In this document: positions 38,216 through 50,045 of the stretch, in pieces
Layout: each line of letters opens with the position of its first letter
How positions within the stretch are numbered: position 1 is the first letter of the stretch
Assembly: GCA_007922305.1 (NCBI GenBank)
Contig: ML677364.1
Coordinates: 18,872,538-18,936,537, forward strand
DNA from: Dermatemys mawii
Taxonomy: Eukaryota > Chordata > Testudines > Dermatemydidae
DNA length: 64,000 nucleotides
Reading direction: 5' to 3'
Made by a program: the position numbers and the translations under genes
Notes under the pieces: model-generated
Seen by the model: the letters and a program-made list of their open reading frames with translations, nothing else
What the model was told of the DNA's origin: nothing
The model's database searches: none

Positions 38216-38574
38216 TAAGATACCAGGGTGTAGGCAGTCTGGCCTAACAGTCATAGCTGGACTGGTATCCACAAGTCAAGCATGGACACTGAGGCAGCAG
38301 GGCTCACAGTAATCACTAGTCAGAGGCAGGCTGAGTTCAGATACCGGTGATAAGAGGTAGAACCAGGCTGGGATCAGTAGGCAAGAGTCAAGGTCAGTCA
38401 GGCTAGGGTTGGAGACTGGAGGTCAGAGGCAAGGTGCGGTCTGGAGTCACGGTAGGCCAGAAGCCTGTCTGGTTGCCCTCCAGGGTTAAAAAGTGTGCTT
38501 AGCCAATCAGAAGGCTGCAAGGTGCTGTCACTCTAGACCCTTTGGGCAGTACTTGCTGTGACACCTAATTTCAC
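38216..38574. repeat. Insertion inside the DIRS remnant, LTR-like, unassigned
   Basis: Text rich in repeated 'agtcagaggcaggctg'/'ggtcagaggcaaggt' strings, ending near 'tgctgtgacacc'. It resembles the segment at 46665-47230. The left edge may be TGTAAG (about 38213) and the right edge TGACA (about 38561), but no duplication was found. Could be an old solo LTR. Confidence 0.35.
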
Positions 38575-39010
38575 CACAGTGCTCTTTGGATGTGTCTCTG
38601 CATGCCCTCCCAGTGATGAGGTGGGAATGTCAGCCATCTGAAGACCCAGATTCTAGTCCCACTCATCCTGACAATTAGACCCTCAAGACTTGTTCTCATC
38701 TCTCAACAGTATCCCCTTCTCTGCACCTGTACTTATCAATACTCCAGTGACAGATATCTCTATTCAGGGTGGAAAGCCCATCTAGATCACCTTCAAACTC
38801 AGAGTATGTGTTCCCCAGACTAACTAAGCAAACTGATAACTGCTCATCGGTCAGTAAGAGTGGAACCCAGGTGGATCATCATTTGAAGCAGAAAGAACAA
38901 TTACTTACCCTACTTATTGTGGTTCTTCTGTATGTCTTGTCCACATGGATTCTGTGACCTGTTTTCCCTCCCCACTGCTCCCAAGTCCTCCTCCTTCTGA
39001 GGTTCTCTTT
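38575..39010 (+). mobile_element. DIRS-like remnant, continued (RNase H block and 3' region)
   Basis: 'VTDISIQG' and, one frame over, 'GWKAHLDHLQTQSMCSP' match the DIRS RNase H entry (TDASxxGWGAHxxxxxxQGxWSP). Downstream 'caattacttaccctacttat' and 'tgtggttcttctgtatgtct' resemble a noncoding segment repeated at 46620 and, inverted, at 48150. No tyrosine recombinase was found. Confidence 0.55.
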
Positions 39011-42000
39011 TCAGCCAGATTCTGTAAACTGAGCAATGGATAGGCCCAATTTACCCTTTATGCCCTCAGATGTAGGGGGACTAGGACATCTAGGGTGCAG
39101 ATGCAGCCCCAAAAAACAAATCTGGGCAAAAAAATACAATCTCATGAGCATGGGTTGCATTCATACAAAAAGTGAAATCTATATAGCGAACACATTTCAA
39201 AGAATCACAGTTACTATAAAGTAATGGACTATTCTTTTAGCCTTGATTCAAGCAAGCATTTAAGTAAGTGCTTCATTTTAAGTACATACTTAAGTGCTCT
39301 GCTGAATCAGAATGGAATTACTCACCTGCTTAACAGCCTAACTGAGTCTGGTAGATAATCATTTCTAGATATTGGAGTGCTTAGCAGTAAATCTTTAACC
39401 ATCTATTAACTTGGTTATTTTTTAAACTGAATATATGTTTTGTAATATATATGTCCAGATAAAAACAGAGGTTATATATGTCAGGTATAATTGAGTAGTA
39501 CAATTATTTTTGGAATCTAGACATTAGTGATTAGTGTCCTATAAATTCTTTAGATAGATAAGTAAATCTATATCAGATACCATGTATAAATGACTTTCTG
39601 ATTATATCTCTCATGAATAGTCCTGAACAGACCTAAAACTCTGAGGTTGCTTTGAAACATGTTCAGTCAGAAGGGAGTGTGCAGGAGGTGCTGGCCTCAG
39701 ATTCATTCACATTCAGGAGCTTTACCAGGCATCCACGTAGCTCTCTCTTGGTTTGTACTTAGGACTACTGGTTGCATTCAGCTTTGTCTCACAAACACAG
39801 GTCACACTTAAATTTTGCATTGGAAGCAGCCCAATATCTCCAACCACATTCTATTTTTGGGTGAGTCCCTTGTTTTGGGTTCAGGCATTTTGGATCTCAA
39901 TTGTTTCTCTTGTTATCAATTTACATGCAAGTCAGTCTGGTATCTTCAAGACTCAGCAGGATAGCTATGTTGCAGTGGATGCCACAAGAGGAATTTATTA
40001 ATGACTCGTGCATCAGAGAGTGTGTGTCAGTGGCAGCACCATGACTCTGAAGGGCTATTGTTAGGTCCAGCCAGTTCTGGCAGATTCGTGTGTGAAATCA
40101 GTTTATTACATGTATATTTCTGTTACCAATGTTTTCAAGGGCCCTGCCTGGAATATATTAATCTGTCTATGGGACTATTGTACCAGCAAACTTTACAGAA
40201 TGAAACGTTACTTGTCTAATAATGCTTGTTCTCTGAAGATACGTAGAAGCAACAGTTTACATCTCAGCATACTCCTCAAAGTTGGGGTTAAAAAAGCTAA
40301 ACCAATACAGACACCTATATATTGGCTTAATTCTATTAGTACCAATTGTACTAAATTGTACCAATTTAACTAAATCATTTTTTTCTACCAATTTAGCTCA
40401 ATTACAAGAAAATCTGTGTGTAGAAAAGCCCTGTAGCCTCCTGAACAAGGGTAGCAGCAGTAAGGATGGTGATATCTTTTACTGCCTAGAATGGAGACCA
40501 GCTGCAGAATAGGGAAGGGATGTGCCATTTCTTTGCAGGAACAGACTGACAATAACTTGTGTAGTCTAGGAGAAAAGGTGTGGCATTAGCAGAGACTGAG
40601 TAACACTCGCCAAAACTCTACTTTAGATAAATCCATATGTACTTTAACATGTGCTAAACTGGCTGAGTTTAAGTCTGGGGAAGCCTATAGTGTGCTTTGC
40701 CTATATTAGACTTTTCAAAAATATTTCTAACATCACATCTCTTAATTCCTTGACAAGGCACTTGGGTGCCAGAAAGTCACAGAACACATGGACTTTCGTG
40801 ACAGATTTACTATACCTCCCTCCCATCCCTATTCATAATGTAATAATTCCTCATTCTTCAAATATCCTGCTGTCATGGTTACAGTCTGTGCACAGGAAAG
40901 TTGGCTCCAGACACATCCATGCATGGAAAATTTGAAAAAAAAAATGCTAGCATCTTATTAGAAAGGCTGCTACTATAGAAGCAAAGAGGATTCAACAATT
41001 ATTCTAAAATATAGAGTGAAGCATCTGTTGAAATTATATTGTCAAATTACTTTTGTCATACAAGTTCCTTAAACACTTTTTTACATTTAGAACACTGCAG
41101 ATAATTAATTTTACGTGACCTAAGTAAATTGGAATGAGGATGAAAATACTTGTCTATATATCCTAATTGCACCTGCAACCCACCAACCCAGACAAGCACC
41201 TTAACCCTACAAATGTTGATTTTCTCCTGCCACTCCTAACACATGAAGCAATATTCCAATAATGAGACATTAACCTTCCTGCAAGAGCACCTCAAGCCTC
41301 TTTTTATATTCCAGCTGCCAAGTTCCCTCTTCCTGGAAAAGACTTTCATGAGACATCCCTCCAAGTTTACATCCCTCTTTCATACAACTGGAGCCCTTTC
41401 ACAGATGCATGAAATCCTCCCATGACCCATGAATGTGCATCTCCACATCTTCTGGAGAACATGCAGAGCCATCCTCAGGTGGTAAAAATCAGCATTTCTG
41501 CTTTGAAGTCAATCATACTATGATGCTTTATATCAGCTCAGAATCTGGCCCTCATATTCCAGTTTCCCCATGCTATGTATTAGAAACTGTTTAGTGTTCT
41601 AAGTAATAAGAAGCCTTGGAGAACTTCACATTGAGGAAGCAGTAAATTGTTTCTTTACAATGAGAGTTCTGAAAATACTGGGCAACATTCTGCTATACTA
41701 CATTGGTAGAAATCTGTTACTCCAGATTCACACCAGTGTAACAAAGCAAAATTTGGGCCAAAGTACTTAATTATTAAAAATAGACATTTGGTTGTATAGT
41801 GAGTTAGAGCATCAGCCATTCACCTCTACAGAGCCAAGATTCCTATTCTGGCTGCTTTGTTTGACAGATGCTGTATTTTCTTCCTTTGTGCATGAATCTC
41901 TGACATTTTCAGGCAGTACTGGTAGACCAGAACCTATTTAAGCTGACTAGAATTAAAGACGCTTAGCACCTCTCAGGATCAGCAGTACATAAACAAGTTA

Positions 42001-43914
42001 ATCATGTAATTAATTCACATAGGGATACAATAAAAAGTTCCACTGAGTTCTACTGGCAAAGATCTCAGCCATAGGAATTTTTTCCATAATGACTAATGAA
42101 AACACAGTGATGAAGGGAATGAAAATTATATTTTACAGCTTTATGAGTCTTGGGTTATACTACAATACCATTATAGTATATATGTTTGTCTAAAATGGAT
42201 TATTCAATAATTGTGCACATAATGGTGCTCAGCAGTTCACAAGATTAGGCTCCATTATTTGTAACTTATTGATTGAGTAAAAGTGCACTGTACATCTGAA
42301 AGGTTTTGTTGGCTGTTTGATTGATTGGGGTTTTTTGTAAACTGTTGGCTTAAAAAAGTATGTTGAAAGTTTCAAGTAAATGTTTCCTGGCCTCTTGTAA
42401 ATGCCATTGTCAGTGAATTCCTCAAAATGACATCTTGCCTTTTGTTCAAACTATGTTTCTGCTTGAAGAGTTCATAGGCATTTTTGTAATGTCTAAACTG
42501 CTTTGACTCATGTGGTAGACTTTTGCCTCTAGGGTATAGTCCTGCATTGCACTAAATCTTTTGCAGATCCAATTAACATTTTGGAAAGGTAATTCATGGA
42601 TAAGTTCTGAATTTCTAAAGTGGAATGAATAAGACAAAGGTAGCAAAACTGCAACTTTACATTATTGTTCCACATAGCACTATTATTTTTGTTCACATAC
42701 ATTTAAAATTTAATGGCTTTAAGTGAGATTCCTTGTATCAGACCTTTAGTGTTAGTGAATCTAGCTATAGATTACTCTCCTGCTGTGAAATTTTTTCCGT
42801 TAGCCCTCTCCCATATTATTCTAGGGTGAAAAATTGTCTTATTTTGCTATAGTTTTCCTTCTTTCCCTCTCCTCCCACAGTTGCTGAAAATCCATTTTCC
42901 CTAATAAATAAGATAAAGGTAAGCCAAATGCAGAGCAGTGTTGAAACAGATACATTTTTTTCTTTAGGACAGTTCCACTCTTAAGTAAAGATTTCAAAAC
43001 CAGTTAGAGAAGCCTGCCTAGTTTGGAGAATATTAATCTATTACAGATAAAATAAAGGGACATTTTATAGTGACATCTGATAAAAGTAACTAATTCTAGC
43101 TCCTCCCCCGCTCCTCCCATTCTACTAGGATTTAACATTTAAAGCCCTGTTGGATATGTATAGTAATAATACTAATAAAACTCTGCTAGCATTTCTGCAC
43201 ATTATAGTTTTATGCAATGCAAACTATAATGTAGCAGAGCTGTCACTATGGGGGACAAGGGGAAGGAAAGATGCAAAGATCCTAGGATTTCCTTGCTGTG
43301 CTCCCACAACACTCCAAAGAGGATCCATGTAGATTTTCGGTTCCATTTAAAATAATTTCTTTAGTGTAGAGAAACTGGTGGTTACCACTGTAAAGTTGTA
43401 CACGTGATTCAATCCTCATCTCTTAGAACATCTGGAAATTGCAGGATAAAATTATCCAGGTTTAGTCTCTGCCTCAAGTGGATTTTATTGATTTGTGCTA
43501 GTTTGAGTAAACCCAGGGTAGCCTGTTTGGAAACAGGAGTTATTTTAAAAGTTATGGTTTTTAAGTTGAAGTTTATTGTCTTCTGTTCTCTACAGCTTGG
43601 AAAAGCCCAGAAGTCTGCACTGGGGAGAAAACAAAATCCTTTCTTTTATGCTAGGTCTACTGCCTTCCACAGAGCTAGGAAAGGAGAAATTCTCAAGATG
43701 TGTAAGAAAATGAAAGGAAGGACTTCAGGGTAGGGGAATGTTTTAGAGAGTCATTTTTGGTGGAGAGCTCCACTATTGATGGTGCTGGAAATGAGATGGC
43801 TTAGTGTGCTAATAGGTTTGAAATATTTACTCTGCCTAAAGTCACCCATTTTAATTGAGGCAAGATTAGGTCATATCTCTCCACTTAACATGTTGATAAA
43901 TTCAGTGGACTTGG
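39011..43914. other. AT-rich intronic DNA with one palindromic repeat
   Basis: No coding domain over about 4.9 kb. It holds the palindrome at 39243-39312 and a trace of a common repeat near 41700-41760 ('ctccagattcacaccagtgt'). Other ORFs are below 110 codons and look random. Confidence 0.4.
39243..39312. repeat. Imperfect palindrome (CTTAAG-type foldback)
   Basis: 'gattcaagcaagcatttaag' on the left mirrors 'acttaagtgctctgctgaat' on the right, around a centre with 'tgcttcattttaagtac'. Resembles a dispersed amniote foldback repeat. Confidence 0.6.
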
Positions 43915-44179
43915 GTGCCTTCTCCTGCAGGACACTGGGCTCAAGTGGGAGGATGTCTCCTAAAGGTGACACCTCACAGAGCTTTCTCTGCAATTGTTTC
44001 ATCAGTTGGCAGGTTAACAGACACACACACCTACCCAAAGCCCCCATTGGACCAGGACAGCGAACCGCAGCCAGTGGGAGCCACGGTCAGCGAAACAGCA
44101 GGTAAACAAAGAGGCGGGGCCCGCTAAGGGTGCTTACCCTGCGGTCTCACATCTCATATGCCAACGTTGCCAATCCCTG
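43915..44179 (-). repeat. Nonautonomous hAT fragment, one terminus preserved
   Basis: The high-coordinate end, read on the minus strand, is CAGGGATTGGCAACGTTGGC, a typical hAT start. It is followed by GCAGGGTAAGCACCCTTAGC, 'tttgtttacctg' and 'ggctcccactggctgcggtt'. The opposite end is not identifiable (left edge approximate), so it is truncated. Confidence 0.65.
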
Positions 44180-44226
44180 GACTAGATGATCATAATGGTC
44201 CCTTCTGAGCTTAAAGGCTATGAGCT
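44180..44226 (+). repeat. CR1-like 3' tail fragment
   Basis: 'gactagatgatcataatggt' and 'cccttctgagcttaaaggct' resemble the CR1 3' end. It directly abuts the hAT terminus. Confidence 0.5.
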
Positions 44227-45074
44227 ACCAGCAGACTTTTTTCTGTTGAGGCTAAGATATTAGTAAATTTCACTTGTGCATTAAGAAACACAGAACTCAA
44301 TTAAGTGAAAAGTGATAGGTATCTGGAAAGTAAAGCAACATCTGAAGAGATCCGGATCTATAAACGGATCAAAACTGAGCAGTTCTTTGAATATCAGGAC
44401 CAGAGATCTTGGGTCAACAGCATCTCTGAGGGAAATACTTCACTTGGTAGTTCTGAGCATGTTCTAAGGGATATAGGCAATTTCTTCTACACCAATAAGA
44501 TTTTTGGGGAATGGGGAAGGAATATATTTCTTTAAAGATTTAAAATATATAATTTTTATTTTTGCCTTCAGTATTTAATTTTGGTAAAATATTTTTTATC
44601 ATCCTTGTAAGCCATAAGATTGCAAAACTTATGAGGTGTGATATTGGTTGAATTTTAAAGTTCAGGTTCTTGTCCTAACTCAAGGCATGATTCAACATCA
44701 CAGCACAGATATTGCTGCACTGTATAAACACTTAAGTCAATATAATATAATGTAGATGTTGGAGGTTGAGTGTAGGGGTGGTAGGGATTGTTCTGGCTAC
44801 AGGGATGGTACTTGACTGGGGAACTGGTGCATGATGTAGGCTATAGGCAGGGTGAGGAGTCTAATGCTGGTTGCTGGCTGGTGGAAGCTCATCCATATGT
44901 GAAGGTTCCTGTTGGGAATGCTTCTGACATTTTTTTAAAAAAATCTGAAATTATGGGTCTTTATTTGCCTTCTGTTTTTTGAGCATTTAGGGTTTAATTT
45001 TTTTAACTTTTATTTTCAACCAGTCCAGAAGATTATTTTTTGAAATTAAGGTCTGAGCTATCATATAAGAATCT
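44227..45074. other. AT-rich intronic DNA, nothing recognised
   Basis: Short random-looking ORFs only. Confidence 0.4.
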
Positions 45075-45152
45075 AACTCCAGGAGCTGAGGCTTTTTAAG
45101 AAAAAGAACACATTTTGCAAACTCACTACAGAATTGCCAGAATTGGCAACGC
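45075..45152. repeat. Old interspersed repeat, shared with 63595-63665
   Basis: 'actccaggagctgaggcttt' and 'gccagaattggcaacgctgg' match the layout at 63595-63665 ('attccaggagctgggcttta', 'caagagttggcaacactgtg'). The family is dispersed in amniotes as far as I recall. I cannot name it. Confidence 0.5.
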
Positions 45153-46189
45153 TGGTTTCATCTTGCACAGGGCTCCTCTCCAAGCCACTGCCTTTGGTCC
45201 TCTTGGAATGATACTTCTCCACTCCTGAAGTAGATTTCTGTATAGGTAGGTAGTGGGTGGGGAGTAAGAGCTGCATTGGGCTTGGTTAAGGTGGGAGCTG
45301 TAATAGCTGGTATGGAGTGGAGCAGCTGAAGGATGGGTGACTGAGCAAGTTGCTCCTTACCTCCCCTTTAGACACTCTCATGGGGTCTTCATGACCACTG
45401 AATATTGATGGATTTTTTTTCTCTTTGCATTCTCAACCAGTGGGGCATAACCTAGTGGTTGTCTTGAGAGGTCAGTTGAAAAGCCCTTACTAGCATGAAT
45501 ATCTTAGTCAAAAGTGACCAAACTGAGCAAGCGATGAAGATTCTGTGAAATAAATGGCAGCAAAGTCTCCTTCTAGCCCATTATTAACCTTCTGGGCACT
45601 CTTCAATACTCACCTTTTTTCTTTTCTAATGTTGTTGAGAAGGGGATGGACTGAGGTGGATCTATATATGGGCGGTCCTTTGCTTTGTAATTTTTAATTT
45701 ATCAGATAAGGCACTTATAGTTGCATTTCAATAGTATCTATCTCTTTGAAATTTGAATACATAAATAAAGTCACAACTCTGACAAGGGGTTTGGAGCAAA
45801 TTTTCACAACCCTCCAGGTGGATAGCCTTGGAGGGGCTGGGCTCCAAAGCCTTGGAGAGGCTGGGCCCAACGCACCTGAGAGATGTGGTGATTCAGTGCA
45901 CCACCCAGTAAGGCTTCACTGGCCAGGCACTTGTGGAATCTTGTCAGAGTTTAAAGCTACTCTCATTTGGTGGAAAGCGGTAGCAGAACAGCTCTCTGCT
46001 CTCGCCCAGGAGTGAATCCTTGCATATGCAAAGGGGAGAAAATTGTAACCTCTACTCTCACATTGGTGAAATAAACCAGTTATCCTCTACCCCTACTTAT
46101 CTTACATGTAGCAAGGGATTTTTTGAGAATTTTTTTTCCTGGTGTGCTATTCACCAAAAATACAGTATTAGTGATGTTATAACTCTTCA
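45153..46189. other. Intronic DNA, nothing recognised
   Basis: Includes a short tandem near 45825-45865 ('cttggaggggctgggctcc' / 'cttggagaggctgggccca'). No domain. Confidence 0.4.
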
Positions 46190-46664
46190 AGTGCTGATGC
46201 CTTTCAGTATTCACTGTGGGTGTGTGAATATGCTCCATGCACGCCAGACTAAAAGATTTTTCAACAGCTGTATCCATCAATGCGTGCCTGTGCACTGCAC
46301 CTCCTCATGCTCTGAACGGAGGACATAAGGGGTCGTGTGTACCAACTACCTCTCCAGTTCTTTTCTACCACTCATGGTCCAAGACAGAACTTCTCAGTAT
46401 CAGCAGCTTTGCCAGCATTCCTGTCTTCCTGATCAGGTTTCTGTTGTAAATAATTTATCATCATCTTATAGTTAGTTAGTTTTAGTGTGCAGTTAGTTAA
46501 ATAGCCTGTGGTTTGTGGTGCAGCATAGATCCTCACACTCTCCAACTTTCTGAGTTCTGCTTGTGAGTCATCCACAGTGAATACCCATCGGAACTATCAT
46601 TGGAGAAGAAAAGACAGTGACTGTAAGGTAAGTAACCTGAGTTCTTGGAGATGTGTGGTCCCAT
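46190..46664. repeat. Repeat block with inverted partner at 48105-48190
   Basis: 'tattcactgtgggtgtgtga' plus 'gctccatgcacgccagact' match, in inverse, the block at 48105-48190. The stretch ends with 'gtaagtaacctgagttcttg', also echoed there and in the DIRS 3' region at 38905. Includes a 'gttagttag' run near 46470-46500. Possibly noncoding terminal sequence of DIRS-like elements. Confidence 0.45.
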
Positions 46665-47240
46665 TGTCAAACTCTGGGTGGTCAGGTCTGGTGGCTGGAG
46701 CAATGGTCAAGCACAGTTACCAAGGGCTGAAGCCAGGACATAGATTCAGACCAGTCCTATGGCAGCACTGAAACTGGAGTCGGGGGACAGGCCGTGGGTC
46801 AGATCCATAGTTCGGATCAGAGTTGGAGTCTGACCCAATGCCAGCCAAAGGTTGAAGCCGAGTTGGAGTCAGTCCCAGGGTCTAGCCTGGGGTCAGAAGG
46901 CAGGTACAGGGCTGAAGCAAGTTTGGAATAGGGTACAGAAAAGTCTTAGCAGGACTGGAACGAGGTTAGGGCAAGGCTGGGACAGGAACAGGATTGAGGG
47001 AGGCTGGAAGCCTAGGGAGTCTAACATTGCAAGGCAGAAGGAGGGTTCCTAACCAAGTGGTACTGTTGCATAGACTAACTTGTGGCTTTGGCAGTGAGAG
47101 TGAAATACTTGTGACTGGGGGTCATCTGAACTGGGCCTTGCCCATTAATAGGCTGGTGAGGTCTGAAGGGCTGGGTGGGAGGGAAGCACAGCATCTGCTC
47201 AAGGAAAATGACAGAGGAAGGCAGTAAGGTTGCCCTCAAT
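46665..47240. repeat. LTR-like repeat, unassigned
   Basis: Made of irregularly repeated 'ggctgaagcc'/'gttggagtc'/'gggtc' strings with GC above the surroundings, similar in style to 38216-38574. No termini found. Confidence 0.3.
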
Positions 47241-47465
47241 TCATAGAATCATAGAATATTAGGGTTGGAAGGGACCTCAGGAGGTCATCTAGTCCAATCC
47301 TTGCTCAAAGCAGGACCAATCCCCAACTAAGTCATCCCAGGTAGGGCTTTGTCAAGCCTGAACTTAAAAACCTCTAAGGAATGAGATTCTACCACCTCCC
47401 TAGGTAACCCATTCCAGTGCTTCACCACCCTCCTCGTGAAAATTTTTCCTAATATCCTACTTGGA
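47241..47465 (-). mobile_element. CR1 LINE 3' end, minus orientation
   Basis: Begins TCATAGAATCATAGAATATT, then 'agggttggaagggacctcag', 'gaggtcatctagtccaatcc', 'ttgctcaaagcaggaccaat' and 'aacccattccagtgcttcac'. Less diverged than the copy at 31289. Only about 220 bp of the element remain. Confidence 0.93.
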
Positions 47466-48104
47466 GTATATGCCAGGGAATTTGAGAGGTGGATAGTCCA
47501 ATGCACCAGCTGAGCACTAGGGCATCCAACTAGTCCCTCTAGTCTTAGTCCAGGAGGTCTTTGATCCTGGTGGTATCACCAATGACCAACCTCCGGTGCA
47601 CCAAGGGGGACTCTGCCACCTGTACACCGAGATGGAGGTTGTGAGGGGTTCCGTGAGGAGGTCCTCCTCCTTGATGGCCGCCATGGACCTGGTCATCAAG
47701 ACTAGCTTCCAGGTCCTGAGGGAGTCCTGGTAAAACGTGAGCTGAGTGAGTAGCCTTGGTCCAGCTGTGGGTTTGCCTCACACCTATAGGGACTCCGCTA
47801 TCTCTCCCCCTGTTTCAGATCATTCCTAAAGGATTCATGGCAGAGTAGGAACTGGAGAGGCAGTGGACCCACACCATCCCCTATACCTTCATTTCAGATA
47901 CCAGGTGCACACTAATTACAGTTGCCACATGCCCTGTTTTTTCCAGGATCCTCCCTCTTTTGAGGTAGCTTTCCTGGGAAATCTGTAAGAGTGCTCAATA
48001 CATACTGCCAACTGTCCAGTTTTACTGGCTCATGATCATCCCAGATGTCTCAGTTTTTTGTACTTCAGAGTTGGCAGCCCTAGGACTAATGGACACTACT
48101 ACTG
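47466..48104. other. Unassigned, part GC-rich
   Basis: 47505-47815 is GC-richer with 60-78 codon ORFs on the minus strand that I cannot place. It may be a decayed retroelement between the inverted repeat blocks at 46190 and 48105. Confidence 0.3.
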
Positions 48105-48190
48105 ATGAATCTTCCAGTCTTTGGAACATGGAGAGCATGCACTCCCACAGTGAATACCTATAGGGTATTCTCAAAGAACACCAGTTACTG
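48105..48190. repeat. Inverted partner of the repeat at 46190
   Basis: On the minus strand reads 'gtaactggtgttctttgaga', 'tattcactgtgggagtgcat', 'gctctccatgttccaaagac' and 'tggaagatt', matching the 46190 block and its flanking 'gttctt' motif. Confidence 0.5.
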
Positions 48191-48898
48191 TGAATTCAGT
48201 AGCCTTTCTTTTAACTGACTGCAGACCATCCTGAATACAATTTTTAAATGTGAAATATTTTTAAGGTTAAAAGGATTTATTTTATTATTTTGTGTAACTG
48301 AAACGAGGAGAGAGAAAATTGTATATACAAGCCAAACTACTTTTGAAGAGAGGAGGGGAAAAAAACAATTGCTACATGCATATGCTGTGTGCATTAATCC
48401 ATTTGAAGTGTGTACCAAAATGTTTTGTGAGTTCTTACTTGTTTTAAGTGAAAATTATTTAAAAGTCTTGAGATGAGAAAATTTGATCTACAAATTTTGA
48501 ATTAATTGAATTAATCCAGAAACAGAAAAGTAACTGAGATTTTTTTTTCCCAGTTTTGTAAAATAATTTTAATGATACATATATCTGTTTGTTTTCTAAT
48601 GTTCCTGAGTACTTGTGTCATTTATTTGGAACATGGTTAAGGTTAAAAAGGTAAGAAGTATATCTGGGAATAACTTTCTTCCTGATGCAATAATGAACAA
48701 ATGGGTCCTGTGCAACGTGCCTCTTCCACCATTAGTTTGATTCTGACAGAATTGTTTCAAACATCTTAACTGGCTGTCCACATTGCTTTGCAAAATAAAG
48801 GATAGAATGACAGCTGCTGATCCATGTGTGAACTTTACAATAAATTTTCTTCCTGCCTATAAATGACAGTGATAGGCCCATCACTGACCCCCAAAACT
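48191..48898. other. AT-rich intronic DNA, nothing recognised
   Basis: Homopolymer A/T runs, no domain. Confidence 0.4.
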
Positions 48899-48906
48899 AT
48901 TTAAAA

Positions 48907-49625
48907 CAAGGGTGGGTAAACTACGGCCCACAGGCCACGTCCAGCCCATGGGCCCCTCCTGCCTGGCCCCTGAGCTCCTGGCTGCGGAGACTCCCCGTGA
49001 CCCCTCCCCCACTGCCTCCCCTCCCCCACAGTCTCAGCACACCGTGCGGGCAGCGCTCTGGCCTATAGCTCCTGCCGGTGGCTCCAGCAGGGCAGCATGT
49101 CTAGCTCCCATGGGCTGTGCAGAGCCAGACAGGTTGCACGGTGTGGTAAGGAGGCCGGGGTCGGGGGGGTTGGATAAGGGGGAGGAGGTCCCAGGGGTAG
49201 TCAGGAGGGACAGGGAGAAGAGGGCGGTTGGATGGGCAGAGGTTCTGGGGGGGTGGTCAGGGGACAGGGAACAGGGTGGGGTTGTATAGGGTGTGGGAAT
49301 CCCAGGGGTCTCTTAGGGGGTGGGGAAGTGGATATTAGTCAGGGCAGTCAGGGGACGGGGAGCAGCGGGGAGAGGTAGGGAGTGGGGTCCTGGAGGGCAG
49401 TTAGGGTGGGGGGGTCTTGGGAGGGGACGGTCAGGGGACAAGGAGAAGGGGGGTTGGATAAGTTGGGGGTTCTGAGGGGGGCAGTCAGGGGGTGGGAAGT
49501 GGGTGTGGTTCAAATAGGGGGCGGGGCCAGGCTATTTGGGGAGGCACAGTCTTCCCTACCTGGACCCTCCGTAAAATTTTGGAACCCCGATGTGGCCTTC
49601 GGGCCAAAAAGTTTGCCCACCCCTG
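48907..49625. mobile_element. Nonautonomous hAT element with perfect 8-bp TSD
   Basis: Left end CAAGGGTGGGTAAACTACGG, right end (inverted) CAGGGGTGGGCAAACTTTTT. ATTTAAAA occurs exactly on both sides (48899-48906, 49626-49633). The 719-bp interior is very GC-rich with no transposase. It has irregular tandem G-rich units ('ggtcaggggacagggaacag', 'gcagtcaggggacggggagc', 'cagtcagggggtgggaagtg'). ORFs in it are compositional. Confidence 0.93.
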
Positions 49626-49639
49626 ATTTAAAACCTAGT

Positions 49640-50045
49640 AATGAATGAACTCAGCAGATAAATATGGCCAAAATGCTCAAAACTGAGTGCCAAGAGGTCG
49701 ATGCCTCACTGGTTTGCTTGTTGGAGGTGCTGAAAATCCCAGTTCCTCACTGAACTCATAGGCAGCTGGAGGTGCACAGCACCTCAGAAATTCAGGATAC
49801 TTTGTATGTAGGGGGTCTAATTATGGATTTACATGTCTTAGATAGGCATGCAGGTCTAAAAATTCAGAAATGGCTGGTGATTTTGGGTGCCTCAATTTCT
49901 GAGTGCCCAATTTAAGGCATCTTGAAGGGGCCTGATTTTCAGAGGATGGGTTCTATCAGCACTTTCTAATAATCAGGCCCTTTCAAGGGACCTCAAATTG
50001 GGCACCTGAAAACTGAGGAATCCAGAATTGCTAACTGGAAAACCT
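49640..50045. repeat. Diverged 'gattttcaga' foldback-type repeat
   Basis: 'ggggcctgattttcagagga' faces 'aataatcaggccctttcaag', and 'gtgcccaatttaaggcat' faces 'tcaaattgggcacctgaa', forming imperfect inverted arms around 49915-50010. This is a common old repeat style in amniotes. Confidence 0.5.

Noticed and set aside
41795..41835. Possible tRNA-like start ('ggttgtatagtgagttagag')
   Set aside because: Resembles a tRNA A-box only loosely, and no B-box or cloverleaf could be built.
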